Of a stretch of 40,721 bases of DNA, positions 7,001 to 15,672 are shown piece by piece. Position 1 is the stretch's first letter; each line of letters opens with the position of its first letter. The notes beneath the pieces are model-generated. The model was not told where the DNA came from. It saw only the letters and a list, made by a program, of their open reading frames with translations, and did not search any database. A program made the translations under genes and the position numbers. Source of the stretch: a bacterium (GTDB taxonomy: Bacteria; Patescibacteria; Dojkabacteria; JAKAPS01; JAJZLI01); the NCBI GenBank assembly GCA_021846685.1, contig JAJZWL010000007.1:1-40721 (forward strand), in the 5' to 3' direction.

Positions 7001-10000
7001 AATCAGGTTGAGATCCTATAGCTTGAGGTAGAGAAGTCGTCGATTGCCATGTACCTAATGTCCCATTACTGTTAATTAGTGCATATTCTACTGTGGATGT
7101 TGCAGCTGTTGTATATCCTCCTATCTCATACACATATCCATTGTATTCTACTGATGTGGCTCCATCTGTAGCAGCTGGTAAGGAGGTCGTGGCAGTCCAG
7201 GATCCTAGTGTCCCATTACTATTGATTGGGGCATAATCTACTGTTGAGACAGTACTACTACCATTGTATCCACCTATCTCATATACGTATCCGTTGTATT
7301 CTACTGATGTGGCATAACCTATCCCCACATTTGCAGTATTAGTTGTAGGTGGTGCTGTACTTGTTGTAGCAACTGAGCCTGAATCTGTATAGGAAACTGT
7401 TCCTCCTCCTGAAACTGATGCTAAAAATGTCTCTCCTCCACTTGCTGTCCCTTTATATATGTTATATCCTGTCGCACCTGTATCCTGTGTCCATGATAGT
7501 GCTATTGGATATGCTGTCGTTCCTTCTGCAGCCGACACCTCATTTGATACTGTTGTCTCTCCTGCAGTAGTTGTTGCTGTTATTTTATAATAATATGTAG
7601 TGGAAGCTGCTAAATCTGACCCTACACTACCAGAGGTACCAACACTTGCTGCCAAACCCGATGGAACAGATATCAAAGGTAGTGGAGTCGTAGCTGTCCA
7701 AGATCCTAATGTCCCATTGCTATTGATCGAGGCATAATCTACTGTAGATAACGGGTCACTACCACTGTTTAGACCTCCTATCTCATATACATATCCATTG
7801 TATTCTACAGATGTGGCACCTTGTGTTGCTACAGGCAGAGATGTCGTTGAAAGTACTCCAGTATCTGTATAACTATTAGTATTACTTGTATACTCTACAG
7901 AATTTGTAAAATTAGTATTACTCGATCTGTATATAATATATCCTGTTGCACCTGTAACTGCATTCCATGTAAGTGGAATCTGGTTCGTATTTGTTGTAGC
8001 AGTATTAGTTGTAGGAGGAGTTGTACTTGTTGTTGCAACTGAGCCTGAATCTGTATAGGTAACTGTAGTGCCTCCTGAAACTGATGCTAAAAATGTCTCT
8101 CCTCCACTTGCTGTCCCTTTATATATGTTGTATCCTGTAGCACCTGCGTCTTGAGTCCAAGACAGTGTTATTGGATATGCAGTTGTCCCTTCTGCCGCCG
8201 ACACTTCAGAAGATACTGTACTTTCTCCATTCGGAGTCGTTGCTGTTATTTCGTAATAATATGTAGTTGATGCCGCAAGATTTGATCCTACACTCCCAGA
8301 TGTCCCTACCGCAGCAGCTAATCCCGATGGAACAGATATAGGTACAGTCTTAACCGTCATAGCTTTTGATGGAAATGATTGTCCATTATTACTCTGTGCT
8401 ACTACCTCATAATAGTATGTTCCAGATGATAAAATTCCTCCCGTATTTGAAGTAGTTCCCGATGCAAGACCAGTTGGTGCAGGCAGTCCTTGTACATTTA
8501 GATCAGAAGACGCTAATAAAACATTCTCATTTACTGTTAAATCACTACTTGGTGTTTGCCCTAAACTTATAAGAGTATTATTTGCTCCATTACTACCATT
8601 TGAGGTTACAGAAAATATACCCGAATTCGTACTGTAAATCTGAGAGTAATATACACTATTCAGATATGTACCTCCTACACTACCTTGTCCTCCTATCTCA
8701 TATACATATCCATTGCTCTCTATACTTGTAGAATAAAATATCCCTTGAGAAAGGGGAGTGGTAGTTCCCCATGCTCCAAGTACTCCATTAGATTGAATTT
8801 GAGAATAATATACACTTGATAAATAAGTACTACCTGTATATCCTCCTATTACATATACATATCCTTTATACTCTATAGAACTTGCATGAATAATGTTTTG
8901 AGGAAGAGATACTGCTGTGTTCCACGAACCAAGAACTCCATTACTACCTATTTTAGCATAATATACACTCTGCAATGCATGATAACTTCCATTATTATTT
9001 TGACCTCCAAATAAATATATATATCCTCCATATTCTGCACTTGTCGCATAAATAATAGCCTGAGGTAGAGAAGTAGTTGTACTCCATGATCCGAGAGCTC
9101 CATTACTACCTATTTGAGCATAATATACAGTTGAGACATAACCTCCATTAAATCCCCCTATTACATATATATATCCGCTATATACAACTGATGTTGAAAA
9201 TTCTGTCAATTCAGGAATAGCAGTTGTACTATTCCATGCACCTAAAGAACCATTACTCTGAATTTTGGCATAGTATACATTTTTACTATTATATCCACCC
9301 ATTTCATATATATATCCATTATATTCTACTGATATAGCATTCTGATTAGCAGATGAAAGAGGAGTCGTTGCAGTCCATGCACCTAAGGAGCCATTACTCT
9401 TAGTTTGAGCATAATATACACTAGTAACGGGAAGGTTAGAAGAATTATCTCCTCCTATTTCATACACAAAACCTGCATATGTAACTGAAGTTGAACCTTG
9501 AAGTCCTTGAGGAAGAGAGGTTGTCGTATTAAAATTACTCAATTGACCTAAATTACTTGTATTTACAGATCCCATATTCAATCCAAAATTTGTTGAATTC
9601 AGTGTTAATGAAGACGCAGATGATATATTACTCCCATTACTATTTGTTAATGATATATTCCCTCCTATAGATGTACTCCCCCCTATAAAGGAATTTCCTC
9701 CTACTGTAAGATTATTCGCTATATTAGAATTTCCACCATTATTCTGAGTCACACTAAGTGCACTTTGAGGACTCGCAGATACATTTTCATTAACTATTTC
9801 TCCCGAAGAAGAAAGTGAGAAAAAATATACTGTTGAAACATGTGTAAGATTACCGTTTCTTCCCCCTAGAACATATACATACCCTCCATATGTTACTGAT
9901 GTTGCACCCCACAACTCCTGAGGCAATGAATTTGATGAAGTCACCCAGGAGCCTACTCCTCCTCCTGATAATAACGGGGCATAATATACCGTTGATAATT

Positions 10001-13000
10001 CACCACTATTACCAGATCCTCCCATTACATATACATACCCTCCAGACTCTATTGATGTCGCACCATACAACGCTTGAGGCAATGAATTTGATGAAGTCAC
10101 CCAGGAGCCTACTCCTCCTCCTGATAATAACGGTGCATAATATACTGTTGCAACAAGATTTGGGGTATCTCCCCCCATTTCATAGACATACCCATTATAT
10201 ATTACAGAGGTAGATACTGCAGTACCCACAGGAAGGGACTTTGTTGGTGTCCAAGTGCCTAAAGCTCCATTTCCGTTGATTGAGGCATAGTATACTGTTG
10301 CTAAATGAGTATTATCCCAACCTCCTATCTCATATACATATCCATTGTATTCTACTGAGGTGGCACTTCTTTCTGCAGTAGGAAGAGATGTAGTTGTACT
10401 CCATGAACCCACTCCTCCTCCCGATAATAATGGTGCATAATATACTACAGATGAATAACCACTACTACTTGCTCCTCCCATCACATATACATATCCTCCA
10501 TACTCTACTGAGGTGGCATTCTCCAATCCCTGAGGTAAGGAATTTGTAGAAGTCACCCAGGATCCTACTCCCCCTTCCGATAATAATGGTGCATAATATA
10601 CACTCGATGAATAACCACCACTACTATTAACTCCTCCTATCTCATACACATATCCACTATATTCTACTGATGTGGCACGATCCAAACCAAGAGGTAAGCT
10701 AGTAGTAAATGGTATATTTGAATTTGTATCAGTAAATGAGTTGGTAGAGGATATGTACTCTACAGAATTTGTAAAATTAGAATTACCAGATCTGTATATA
10801 ACATATCCTGTCGCACCTGTAACTGCATTCCAGATTAATGATACCTCATTTGTATTTGTTGTTGCTGTATTAGTTGTAGGCGGAGTTGTACTTGTTGTTC
10901 CTGTATTTCCTGAATTTGTATATGAAGTAGTTGACCCTCCTGAAACTGATGTTAGAAATGTCTCGCCTCCTGAACTTGTCCCTTTATATATATTGTAGCC
11001 TGTGGCTCCACTGTCTTGAGTCCACGACAAAGCTATTGGATATGCAGTTGTACCTTCTGCAGCCGAGACTTCAGACGACACTGTACTTTCTCCATTCGGT
11101 GTCGTTGCTGTTATTTCGTAATAATATGTAGTTGATGCCGCAAGATTTGATCCTACACTACCAGATGTGCCTACACTTGCTGCTAATCCCGATGGAGAAG
11201 ATACATCTTGATTTGCATTTACAGTTATACTTTGAGACGGAAATGATTGTCCATTGTTACTCTGTGCTACTACCTCATAATTATATACTCCTGCATTCAG
11301 TTGCCCTCCTCCTATACTTGGTGTCCCCGTAAGACTAGTTGGTGCAGACAGTCCCTGGACATTTAGATCTGCAGAAGTAAGCACAGTATTCCCATTTATA
11401 CTGTTAATCCCTGACCCTGAAGCTGATATATTACCTCCCAGAATTATATCTCCTGTATTATTCAAAACACCTGTGTTATTCAAACCTCCTGTGTTATTCA
11501 AAACACCATAATTATTGATCCCAGAAGACGATATAGTATTTGCAACATTCAAATTTCCCTGAGACGCACCAGATATATTCGCATTCGTATTAGGAGTAAC
11601 AGCTGAAACTCCTCCCCCATTATCAAAATAACTATTAGTTGAAGAAGTCTCTTTATAGGAATTTGTGAAATTAGAATTTACAGATCTATAGATATTATAT
11701 GAACTAGCTCCTAATACAGAATTCCAAGAAAGAGATACTCCATTTGTATCCGTTGTCGCAGTATTAGTTGTAGGTGGAGATGTACTTGATGTTGAGTAAT
11801 TTCCTGAATTTGTATAGGTACCCGTGCCATAAACTGAAGTTAGGTAGGTCTCGCCTCCTGAACTTGTTCCTTTATATATGTTGTATCCCGTTGCCCCACT
11901 AACCTGTGTCCAAGACAGTGTTATCGGATATGCTGTCGTTCCTTCTGTTGCAGAAACCTCATTTGACACTGTAGTTTCCCCATTCGGAGTTGTTGCTGTT
12001 ATTTCGTAATAATATGTAGTTGAAGCTGCAAGATAAGATCCTACACTTCCTGATGTCCCTACTGTTGCTGTTAACCCCGATGGCGCAGATACAGGGACAG
12101 TCGTAACCTTTATACTTTGAGACGGAAATGATTGTCCATTAGTATTAGGTTGATAATCATTAGTATGTTTTGCTACCACCTCATAATAGTATGTTCCAGG
12201 TATCAATGCTCCCCCTGTAACTGAAGGAACGCCTAGTAGACCAGTTGGAGTAGAAACTCCTTCAATATTTAAATTAGCAGATGTGAGTATAGTATTTCCA
12301 TTTATACTGTTATTTCCATAACCAGTAACTTGTAGATTTCCATTTATAGAGGCCTGTCCTTGTATACTAAATTGAGAATAATAAACCGTTGATAAATTAT
12401 TAAAACCTTCTCCTCCCATCACATATACATATCCTCCATATTCTACTGAGGTGGCGTGATTTAACCCTGTAGATACAGGTAAACTATTATTAGATGTTAT
12501 CCACGCACCTATTCCTCCCCCAGATAATAATGGTGCATAATACACACTTGATACCCACCATGAACCACTTCCATATCCTCCCATCACATATACATATCCT
12601 CCATACTCTACTGAGGTGGCTCCCCATATATCATTTAAAGGTAATTGATTACTAGAAGTTGTCCACGCCCCCACTCCTCCTCCAGACAATAATGGAGCAG
12701 AATATGTACTAGATACTTCATTTCCATTATTATTCTCCCCTCCCATGACATATACATACCCCCCATATGTAACTGAGGTAGCTTTACTCAAACTCTGGGG
12801 TAAAGAATTTGAAGAGGTACTCCACGTACCTATTCCTCCTCCGGATAATAATGGTGCATAATATACACTTGACGAATAACAACTATTATCACCACACCCG
12901 CCCATCACATATACATACCCTCCATACTCTACTGAGGTGGCACCATACAATCCCTGAGGTAAGGAATTTGTAGAAGCACTCCACGTACCTACTCCTCCCC

Positions 13001-15119
13001 CGGATAATAATGGTGCAGAATATACTGTCGATACTGAATTAATACCAGTACTCCCTCCTATCTCATATACATATCCTCCATATGTTACTGATGTAGATTG
13101 ATATAGCCCAATATTTGCAGTATTAGTTGTTGGCGGAGTTGTACTTGATGTTGAGGAATTTCCTGAATTTGTATAGGTTGTATTACCTCCATAAACTGAA
13201 GTTAAAAATGTCTCGCCTCCTGAACTTGTTCCTTTATATATATTGTATCCTGTCGCTCCACTAACCTGTGTCCAAGACAGTGTTATCGGATATGCAGTTG
13301 TCCCTTCTGCAGCCGAGACCTCATTTGACACTGTTGTCTCTCCTGCAGTTGTAGTTGCTGTTATTTCATAATAATACGTTGTGGAAGCTGCAAGATAAGA
13401 TCCTACACTCCCTGATGTCCCTACTGTTGCTGTTAACCCCGATGGTGCAGATATCAAAGGAAATGGAGTTGTTGTATTCCAAGAACCAACAGATCCATTT
13501 GTATTTATATGAGCATAATATACTGTGGATAATCCACCATTATTACCATATCCTCCCATCACATATACATATCCTCCATATTCTACTGAGGTCGCACCAT
13601 ACAATGCTTGAGGCAATGAATTTGTAGAGGTACTAAAAGGAGATACTAATATATTATTATTTGCATTAGGATTTATAGTAAGATTTGTACTACTGTTTAG
13701 TACATTTGCCCCGGTATTGTCTAAATTCAAAGATCCACCTCCAAAAGAAGCAGAACCTGGCATATTAATATTCCCAGATGAATTGAGTAAAAGAAGGTTA
13801 TTTGCTCCTACTCCAGAAACATAACCTTGCAACTCAGAAGCGTTAAGTCCCGGGATCTGTATATTAGGATATTGAGTGTAATTACTGTCTCCCTCCTTAG
13901 AATAAGGAGTAGCATGCGTTCCTTGTTCTACCTTTATTCTTTCAAAGGCTATATTTGATCCTCCTGTATTAGGATTTGCAACATTTAACTCTACAACTAC
14001 ATTAGTTGTATTTGTAGGAGTTGTCCCAGTAGCTGTTAAATATGTCCATCCTGTACCTGTTGCAAGTGAAAGAGTCCCTATGTCTGAAAGAAATGTTGTT
14101 CCATTATACGCTTCCAATACAGCACTGTTTGTGCCAGTACTTCCTTCATTAAACAGATAACCAGAGATTGTAATATTTATACCTGCTGGTACTGGCATAG
14201 GTTGGCTTAATAGAGTGGATGCAACAGTTCCACTATAAACAAAAAATGACCCCTGTGCAGATCCGCTATTACCAAGGGATCTCCAACCTTGAGAGATACT
14301 AGAAGAAGGTCCCCAACCTGCTAGACCTAGTTCTGCAGATGAGTTAAATAATAAATTAGGGTTATTCGTACCATTTCTAACTATACCACCTCCAAATGTA
14401 GAGGTTCCTGATAAATTTAAATTACCAGAACTTGTTACACAATTAGAACCAGAGAAAAAACATACACTTCCTGTACCTCCTGCTCCATTTAAAGTAAGTG
14501 TATTTGACCCTGTAGCATTTACCTGAGGATTTGTCCCCGATAAGGTTATATTCCCTGAACTGTTTGTTGAAACTATCTGATTGGGTCCAGTTGAAGAGGA
14601 AGGAGCTAATCCTTGAAGTAAAGCAGAATTCATTGCATATGCTACCTGGTCTATACTCTGCAAAGGAGTCATTTGTCCATCCCAAGCACTTCCGTTATAT
14701 ACATTTACTCCTAGATAATAATTAGAAGATCCTTCAAATAAAGATCCATTCAAAGCTGCATATTTACCTAATTGAGCATTAAAAACTCCATTCTGTATTT
14801 CATTTGAAGGAGTATTAGTATTAGAAAAATACTGAACCTCTCCCCATAAAGCTCCATTTAAAGTTCCCGAAGTAGTACCTGCAGAACTCATTGCTCCTGC
14901 AGTAGGAGTTGCACCAGGTGCACAGGCTGTGGCTATAGTAGAGTTATATATACAAAACGCTACATAATAATTACCAGTTAATAAATCCCCTTGAGAATTC
15001 TCTAGTCTTCCTTGATAATTTAATAACGATTGAGGAGCTGCAAATACACTACTAGACGCTAAAAATATAGCAAACGATATGCTTAATAATATAATAAGTG
15101 CCTTACGTAAAATTCTCAT
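4017..15119 (-). CDS. Giant secreted surface protein: five kelch beta-propellers with Fn3-like modules
   Basis: A 3,700-residue secreted protein. Residues 1-28 are a Sec signal peptide (LRK, hydrophobic core, SSVFA/APQ). Residues 30-165 form the QSLLNYQGRL N-terminal domain seen on CPR surface proteins. Thirty kelch motifs of the form YxGYVYEIGG follow, in five groups of six: about residues 493-920, 1466-1766, 1863-2163, 2423-2843 and 2940-3350. Six Fn3-like modules (PSGLxAxVGTSGxVG...TYYYxITATT) occur; three lie inside or at the edge of propellers. Short linkers rich in Asn-Gly-Thr (NNTG repeats near residue 1210) separate blocks. The C-terminus (3380-3700) carries a PADLAENV stalk-like region and a beta-rich domain ending WNYVVIQ, likely the tip or anchor. 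Base composition is clearly less AT-rich than its neighbours. It likely mediates host-cell or glycan contact; this is inferred. Confidence 0.88.
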   Translation of the reverse strand: MRILRKALIILLSISFAIFLASSSVFAAPQSLLNYQGRLENSQGDLLTGNYYVAFCIYNSTIATACAPGATPTAGAMSSAGTTSGTLNGALWGEVQYFSNTNTPSNEIQNGVFNAQLGKYAALNGSLFEGSSNYYLGVNVYNGSAWDGQMTPLQSIDQVAYAMNSALLQGLAPSSSTGPNQIVSTNSSGNITLSGTNPQVNATGSNTLTLNGAGGTGSVCFFSGSNCVTSSGNLNLSGTSTFGGGIVRNGTNNPNLLFNSSAELGLAGWGPSSSISQGWRSLGNSGSAQGSFFVYSGTVASTLLSQPMPVPAGINITISGYLFNEGSTGTNSAVLEAYNGTTFLSDIGTLSLATGTGWTYLTATGTTPTNTTNVVVELNVANPNTGGSNIAFERIKVEQGTHATPYSKEGDSNYTQYPNIQIPGLNASELQGYVSGVGANNLLLLNSSGNINMPGSASFGGGSLNLDNTGANVLNSSTNLTINPNANNNILVSPFSTSTNSLPQALYGATSVEYGGYVYVMGGYGNNGGLSTVYYAHINTNGSVGSWNTTTPFPLISAPSGLTATVGTSGSVGSYLAASTTYYYEITATTTAGETTVSNEVSAAEGTTAYPITLSWTQVSGATGYNIYKGTSSGGETFLTSVYGGNTTYTNSGNSSTSSTTPPTTNTANIGLYQSTSVTYGGYVYEIGGSTGINSVSTVYSAPLLSGGGVGTWSASTNSLPQGLYGATSVEYGGYVYVMGGCGDNSCYSSSVYYAPLLSGGGIGTWSTSSNSLPQSLSKATSVTYGGYVYVMGGENNNGNEVSSTYSAPLLSGGGVGAWTTSSNQLPLNDIWGATSVEYGGYVYVMGGYGSGSWWVSSVYYAPLLSGGGIGAWITSNNSLPVSTGLNHATSVEYGGYVYVMGGEGFNNLSTVYYSQFSIQGQASINGNLQVTGYGNNSINGNTILTSANLNIEGVSTPTGLLGVPSVTGGALIPGTYYYEVVAKHTNDYQPNTNGQSFPSQSIKVTTVPVSAPSGLTATVGTSGSVGSYLAASTTYYYEITATTPNGETTVSNEVSATEGTTAYPITLSWTQVSGATGYNIYKGTSSGGETYLTSVYGTGTYTNSGNYSTSSTSPPTTNTATTDTNGVSLSWNSVLGASSYNIYRSVNSNFTNSYKETSSTNSYFDNGGGVSAVTPNTNANISGASQGNLNVANTISSSGINNYGVLNNTGGLNNTGVLNNTGDIILGGNISASGSGINSINGNTVLTSADLNVQGLSAPTSLTGTPSIGGGQLNAGVYNYEVVAQSNNGQSFPSQSITVNANQDVSSPSGLAASVGTSGSVGSNLAASTTYYYEITATTPNGESTVSSEVSAAEGTTAYPIALSWTQDSGATGYNIYKGTSSGGETFLTSVSGGSTTSYTNSGNTGTTSTTPPTTNTATTNTNEVSLIWNAVTGATGYVIYRSGNSNFTNSVEYISSTNSFTDTNSNIPFTTSLPLGLDRATSVEYSGYVYEIGGVNSSGGYSSSVYYAPLLSEGGVGSWVTSTNSLPQGLENATSVEYGGYVYVMGGASSSGYSSVVYYAPLLSGGGVGSWSTTTSLPTAERSATSVEYNGYVYEIGGWDNTHLATVYYASINGNGALGTWTPTKSLPVGTAVSTSVIYNGYVYEMGGDTPNLVATVYYAPLLSGGGVGSWVTSSNSLPQALYGATSIESGGYVYVMGGSGNSGELSTVYYAPLLSGGGVGSWVTSSNSLPQELWGATSVTYGGYVYVLGGRNGNLTHVSTVYFFSLSSSGEIVNENVSASPQSALSVTQNNGGNSNIANNLTVGGNSFIGGSTSIGGNISLTNSNGSNISSASSLTLNSTNFGLNMGSVNTSNLGQLSNFNTTTSLPQGLQGSTSVTYAGFVYEIGGDNSSNLPVTSVYYAQTKSNGSLGAWTATTPLSSANQNAISVEYNGYIYEMGGYNSKNVYYAKIQSNGSLGAWNSTTAIPELTEFSTSVVYSGYIYVIGGFNGGYVSTVYYAQIGSNGALGSWSTTTSLPQAIIYATSAEYGGYIYLFGGQNNNGSYHALQSVYYAKIGSNGVLGSWNTAVSLPQNIIHASSIEYKGYVYVIGGYTGSTYLSSVYYSQIQSNGVLGAWGTTTPLSQGIFYSTSIESNGYVYEIGGQGSVGGTYLNSVYYSQIYSTNSGIFSVTSNGSNGANNTLISLGQTPSSDLTVNENVLLASSDLNVQGLPAPTGLASGTTSNTGGILSSGTYYYEVVAQSNNGQSFPSKAMTVKTVPISVPSGLAAAVGTSGSVGSNLAASTTYYYEITATTPNGESTVSSEVSAAEGTTAYPITLSWTQDAGATGYNIYKGTASGGETFLASVSGGTTVTYTDSGSVATTSTTPPTTNTATTNTNQIPLTWNAVTGATGYIIYRSSNTNFTNSVEYTSNTNSYTDTGVLSTTSLPVATQGATSVEYNGYVYEIGGLNSGSDPLSTVDYASINSNGTLGSWTATTPLPLISVPSGLAASVGTSGSVGSDLAASTTYYYKITATTTAGETTVSNEVSAAEGTTAYPIALSWTQDTGATGYNIYKGTASGGETFLASVSGGGTVSYTDSGSVATTSTAPPTTNTANVGIGYATSVEYNGYVYEIGGYNGSSTVSTVDYAPINSNGTLGSWTATTSLPAATDGATSVEYNGYVYEIGGYTTAATSTVEYALINSNGTLGTWQSTTSLPQAIGSQPDSVTYNGYVYVVGGFSYGTNLALTTVYYAPINTDGTIGRWRTTSSLPNIGISSSQSTVESGGYIYEIGGGSGGSTAYSSVNYAPINSNGSLGPWTATTSLPVPIRNATTVVYNSYAYEIGGVNGNSSETVSTVYYFKALKEGGLSQNTKGSVLTNLQTAQNNGGNINLSGDMNIGGGLSVQGASNFGGAINLTNPSNTLITAASPLDIQSSGFSLNFGKNNYNSTPNPAISSWPSTTPFPLISVPSGLAAAVGTSGTVGADLAASTTYYYEITATTTAGETTVSNEVSAAEGTTAYPIALSWTQDTGATGYNIYKGTSSGGEKFLASVSGGTTVTYTDSGSVATTSTAPPTANTANVGISAGTSVTYGGYVYEIGGYSGSNWLSTVYYAAINGNGTLGSWTPTTSLPVAADYATSVEYNGYVYEIGGSNSSGYLSSVYYAAINGNGTLGAWTSTTSLPQTTFQATSVEYNGYVYEIGGQNGSSTVSTVDYAPINSNGALGTWTSTTSIPVATSEATSVEYNGYVYEIGGQNGSSTVSTVDYAPINSNGTLGAWTATTSIPVAIRDATSIVYNGYIYEIGGQNSSNAYVSTVDYAPINSNGTLGSWTSTSSLPAATGWGTSVEYNGYVYEIGGQNNSGNVSTVYYSSLLTHSTSPGDFTISSNISGNYKDIFSLDKYGNAIFAGSITTGGIPADLAENVIGSNGASAADVVSISGTHSASNSINNFVAIPTTHPYSQNTLGVISTNPGITLHQQYLPGSIPLALAGRVLVKVTNFNGAINTGDMITGSIFSGYGQDATSPGQVVGMALNSLSSSTPGASTFTYNGKTYLRGKILMLVKNEYYNPIMSSSGVMSVLSMSSNGNLNITGNTNISGTLDITGDFLIAGHIVPIGVLPKISPTASSGTGATTTLTAGSTDISGNITLTTGSSPALGNQFNLKFTSPYKMTPIVIITPNNALTGASNLGVYVSETTTGFSINFTKAPEQNSTYSWNYVVIQ
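5070..6300 (-). repeat. Kelch propeller group E with Fn3 module 6
   Basis: Six kelch motifs (51-codon, 153-base period) plus one Fn3-like module before the first motif. Two adjacent repeat units around 5364-5430 and 5517-5583 share about 60 identical bases, which points to recent duplication or gene conversion. Confidence 0.75.
6590..7850 (-). repeat. Kelch propeller group D with Fn3 module 5
   Basis: Six kelch motifs. The Fn3-like module (about 7335-7675) lies between motif 1 and motif 2, entered after the peptide TPLPL and left before the ATSVEYNGY of the next blade. Confidence 0.75.
8000..8340 (-). repeat. Fn3 module 4
   Basis: Fn3-like module followed by a second, more divergent Fn3-like segment (NQIPLTWNAVTGATGYIIYR). 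About 60 bases at 8242-8300 are nearly identical to the matching part of module 3 at 11100-11160. Confidence 0.7.
8630..9530 (-). repeat. Kelch propeller group C
   Basis: Six kelch motifs with no Fn3 insert; the most divergent group in sequence (YIYVIGG, YIYLFGG variants), suggesting it is the oldest or least often converted. Confidence 0.75.
9820..10720 (-). repeat. Kelch propeller group B
   Basis: Six kelch motifs. Blade linkers with LLSGGGVGSW alternate with those ending NGALGTW, as in group A, so A and B are more alike than either is to C. Confidence 0.75.
10860..12120 (-). repeat. Fn3 modules 3 (about 10870-11210) and 2 (about 11750-12090)
   Basis: Two Fn3-like modules separated by a second-type Fn3 segment and a low-complexity linker with three LNNTG-type units (near 11460-11510). 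Each is preceded by a GQSFPSQSI strand. Confidence 0.7.
12360..13640 (-). repeat. Kelch propeller group A with Fn3 module 1
   Basis: Six kelch motifs; the Fn3-like module (about 13110-13460) is inserted between motif 1 and motif 2 at the same peptide position (after TPFPL) as in group D. Confidence 0.75.
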
Positions 15120-15143
15120 ACAATATATTGAATTTATATATAT

Positions 15144-15172
15144 AATATATGGAATTTATAAGAATTTGTCAA
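15144..15172 (-). promoter_or_regulatory. Promoter of the giant surface-protein gene
   Basis: TTGACA (15172-15167), 17-bp spacer, TATATT (15149-15144). The ATG lies 24 bases after the -10, giving a leader of about 17 bases with no Shine-Dalgarno sequence. This is the main exception to the leaderless pattern in the window. Confidence 0.65.
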
Positions 15173-15240
15173 TAAAAAAATTGGGGGATTTATTAAATAA
15201 ATATAATACCTAAACAAAAATGACTAATTTTTATTATTAT

Positions 15241-15651
15241 TTATTTGGATCTTTTTCTTTTTTGAGGATTTTTTGCAGAACTTGTTTTTTTACCTTTATT
15301 AGTTCTATTTAAAGATTTTTTGCTATTTGTATTTTTCACTTTTTTGACTACAGGAGTAGTATCTTTTTTACTAACATTTTTTTTACTTTTAGAATTAGAA
15401 ACTGTAGTTTTTGAAATTGCATTTTTTGCAACAACTTCTTTTTCAGATTTCATTTCTGGAATTTTCGATTTTTCAGCTTTCTTAACAGCCAATTTAGAAA
15501 AAAATCTAAAATCACCATAAAAAGCAGAAACTATTAGATATAAACCAACTAGAACAAAAATAACTACTGCTTCAATAAATACAGAAGAAATACCTACTAA
15601 AAGGATTAAAAGACCTACTGCAAATATTAAAAACTTTTTATAAATACTCAT
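15241..15651 (-). CDS. Small membrane protein with Lys-rich tail
   Basis: 136 residues. Two transmembrane helices lie close together (about 7-27 and 28-48), followed by a 90-residue tail composed mostly of Lys, Ser, Thr and Asn. The tail is strongly basic and probably disordered; it could bind nucleic acid, or acidic cell-wall polymer if outside. I recognise no family. It is the last of three consecutive minus-strand genes. A weak -10 (CATACT) lies seven bases before the ATG, so it may have its own promoter. Confidence 0.6.
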   Translation of the reverse strand: MSIYKKFLIFAVGLLILLVGISSVFIEAVVIFVLVGLYLIVSAFYGDFRFFSKLAVKKAEKSKIPEMKSEKEVVAKNAISKTTVSNSKSKKNVSKKDTTPVVKKVKNTNSKKSLNRTNKGKKTSSAKNPQKRKRSK

Positions 15652-15672
15652 ATAGTTTAGTATGATAACATA

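Noticed and set aside
4531..14725. Plus-strand open frames inside the giant gene
   Set aside because: They are low-complexity shadows of the repeats (runs of Leu/His or Pro/Val) that recur at the repeat period and have no promoters.
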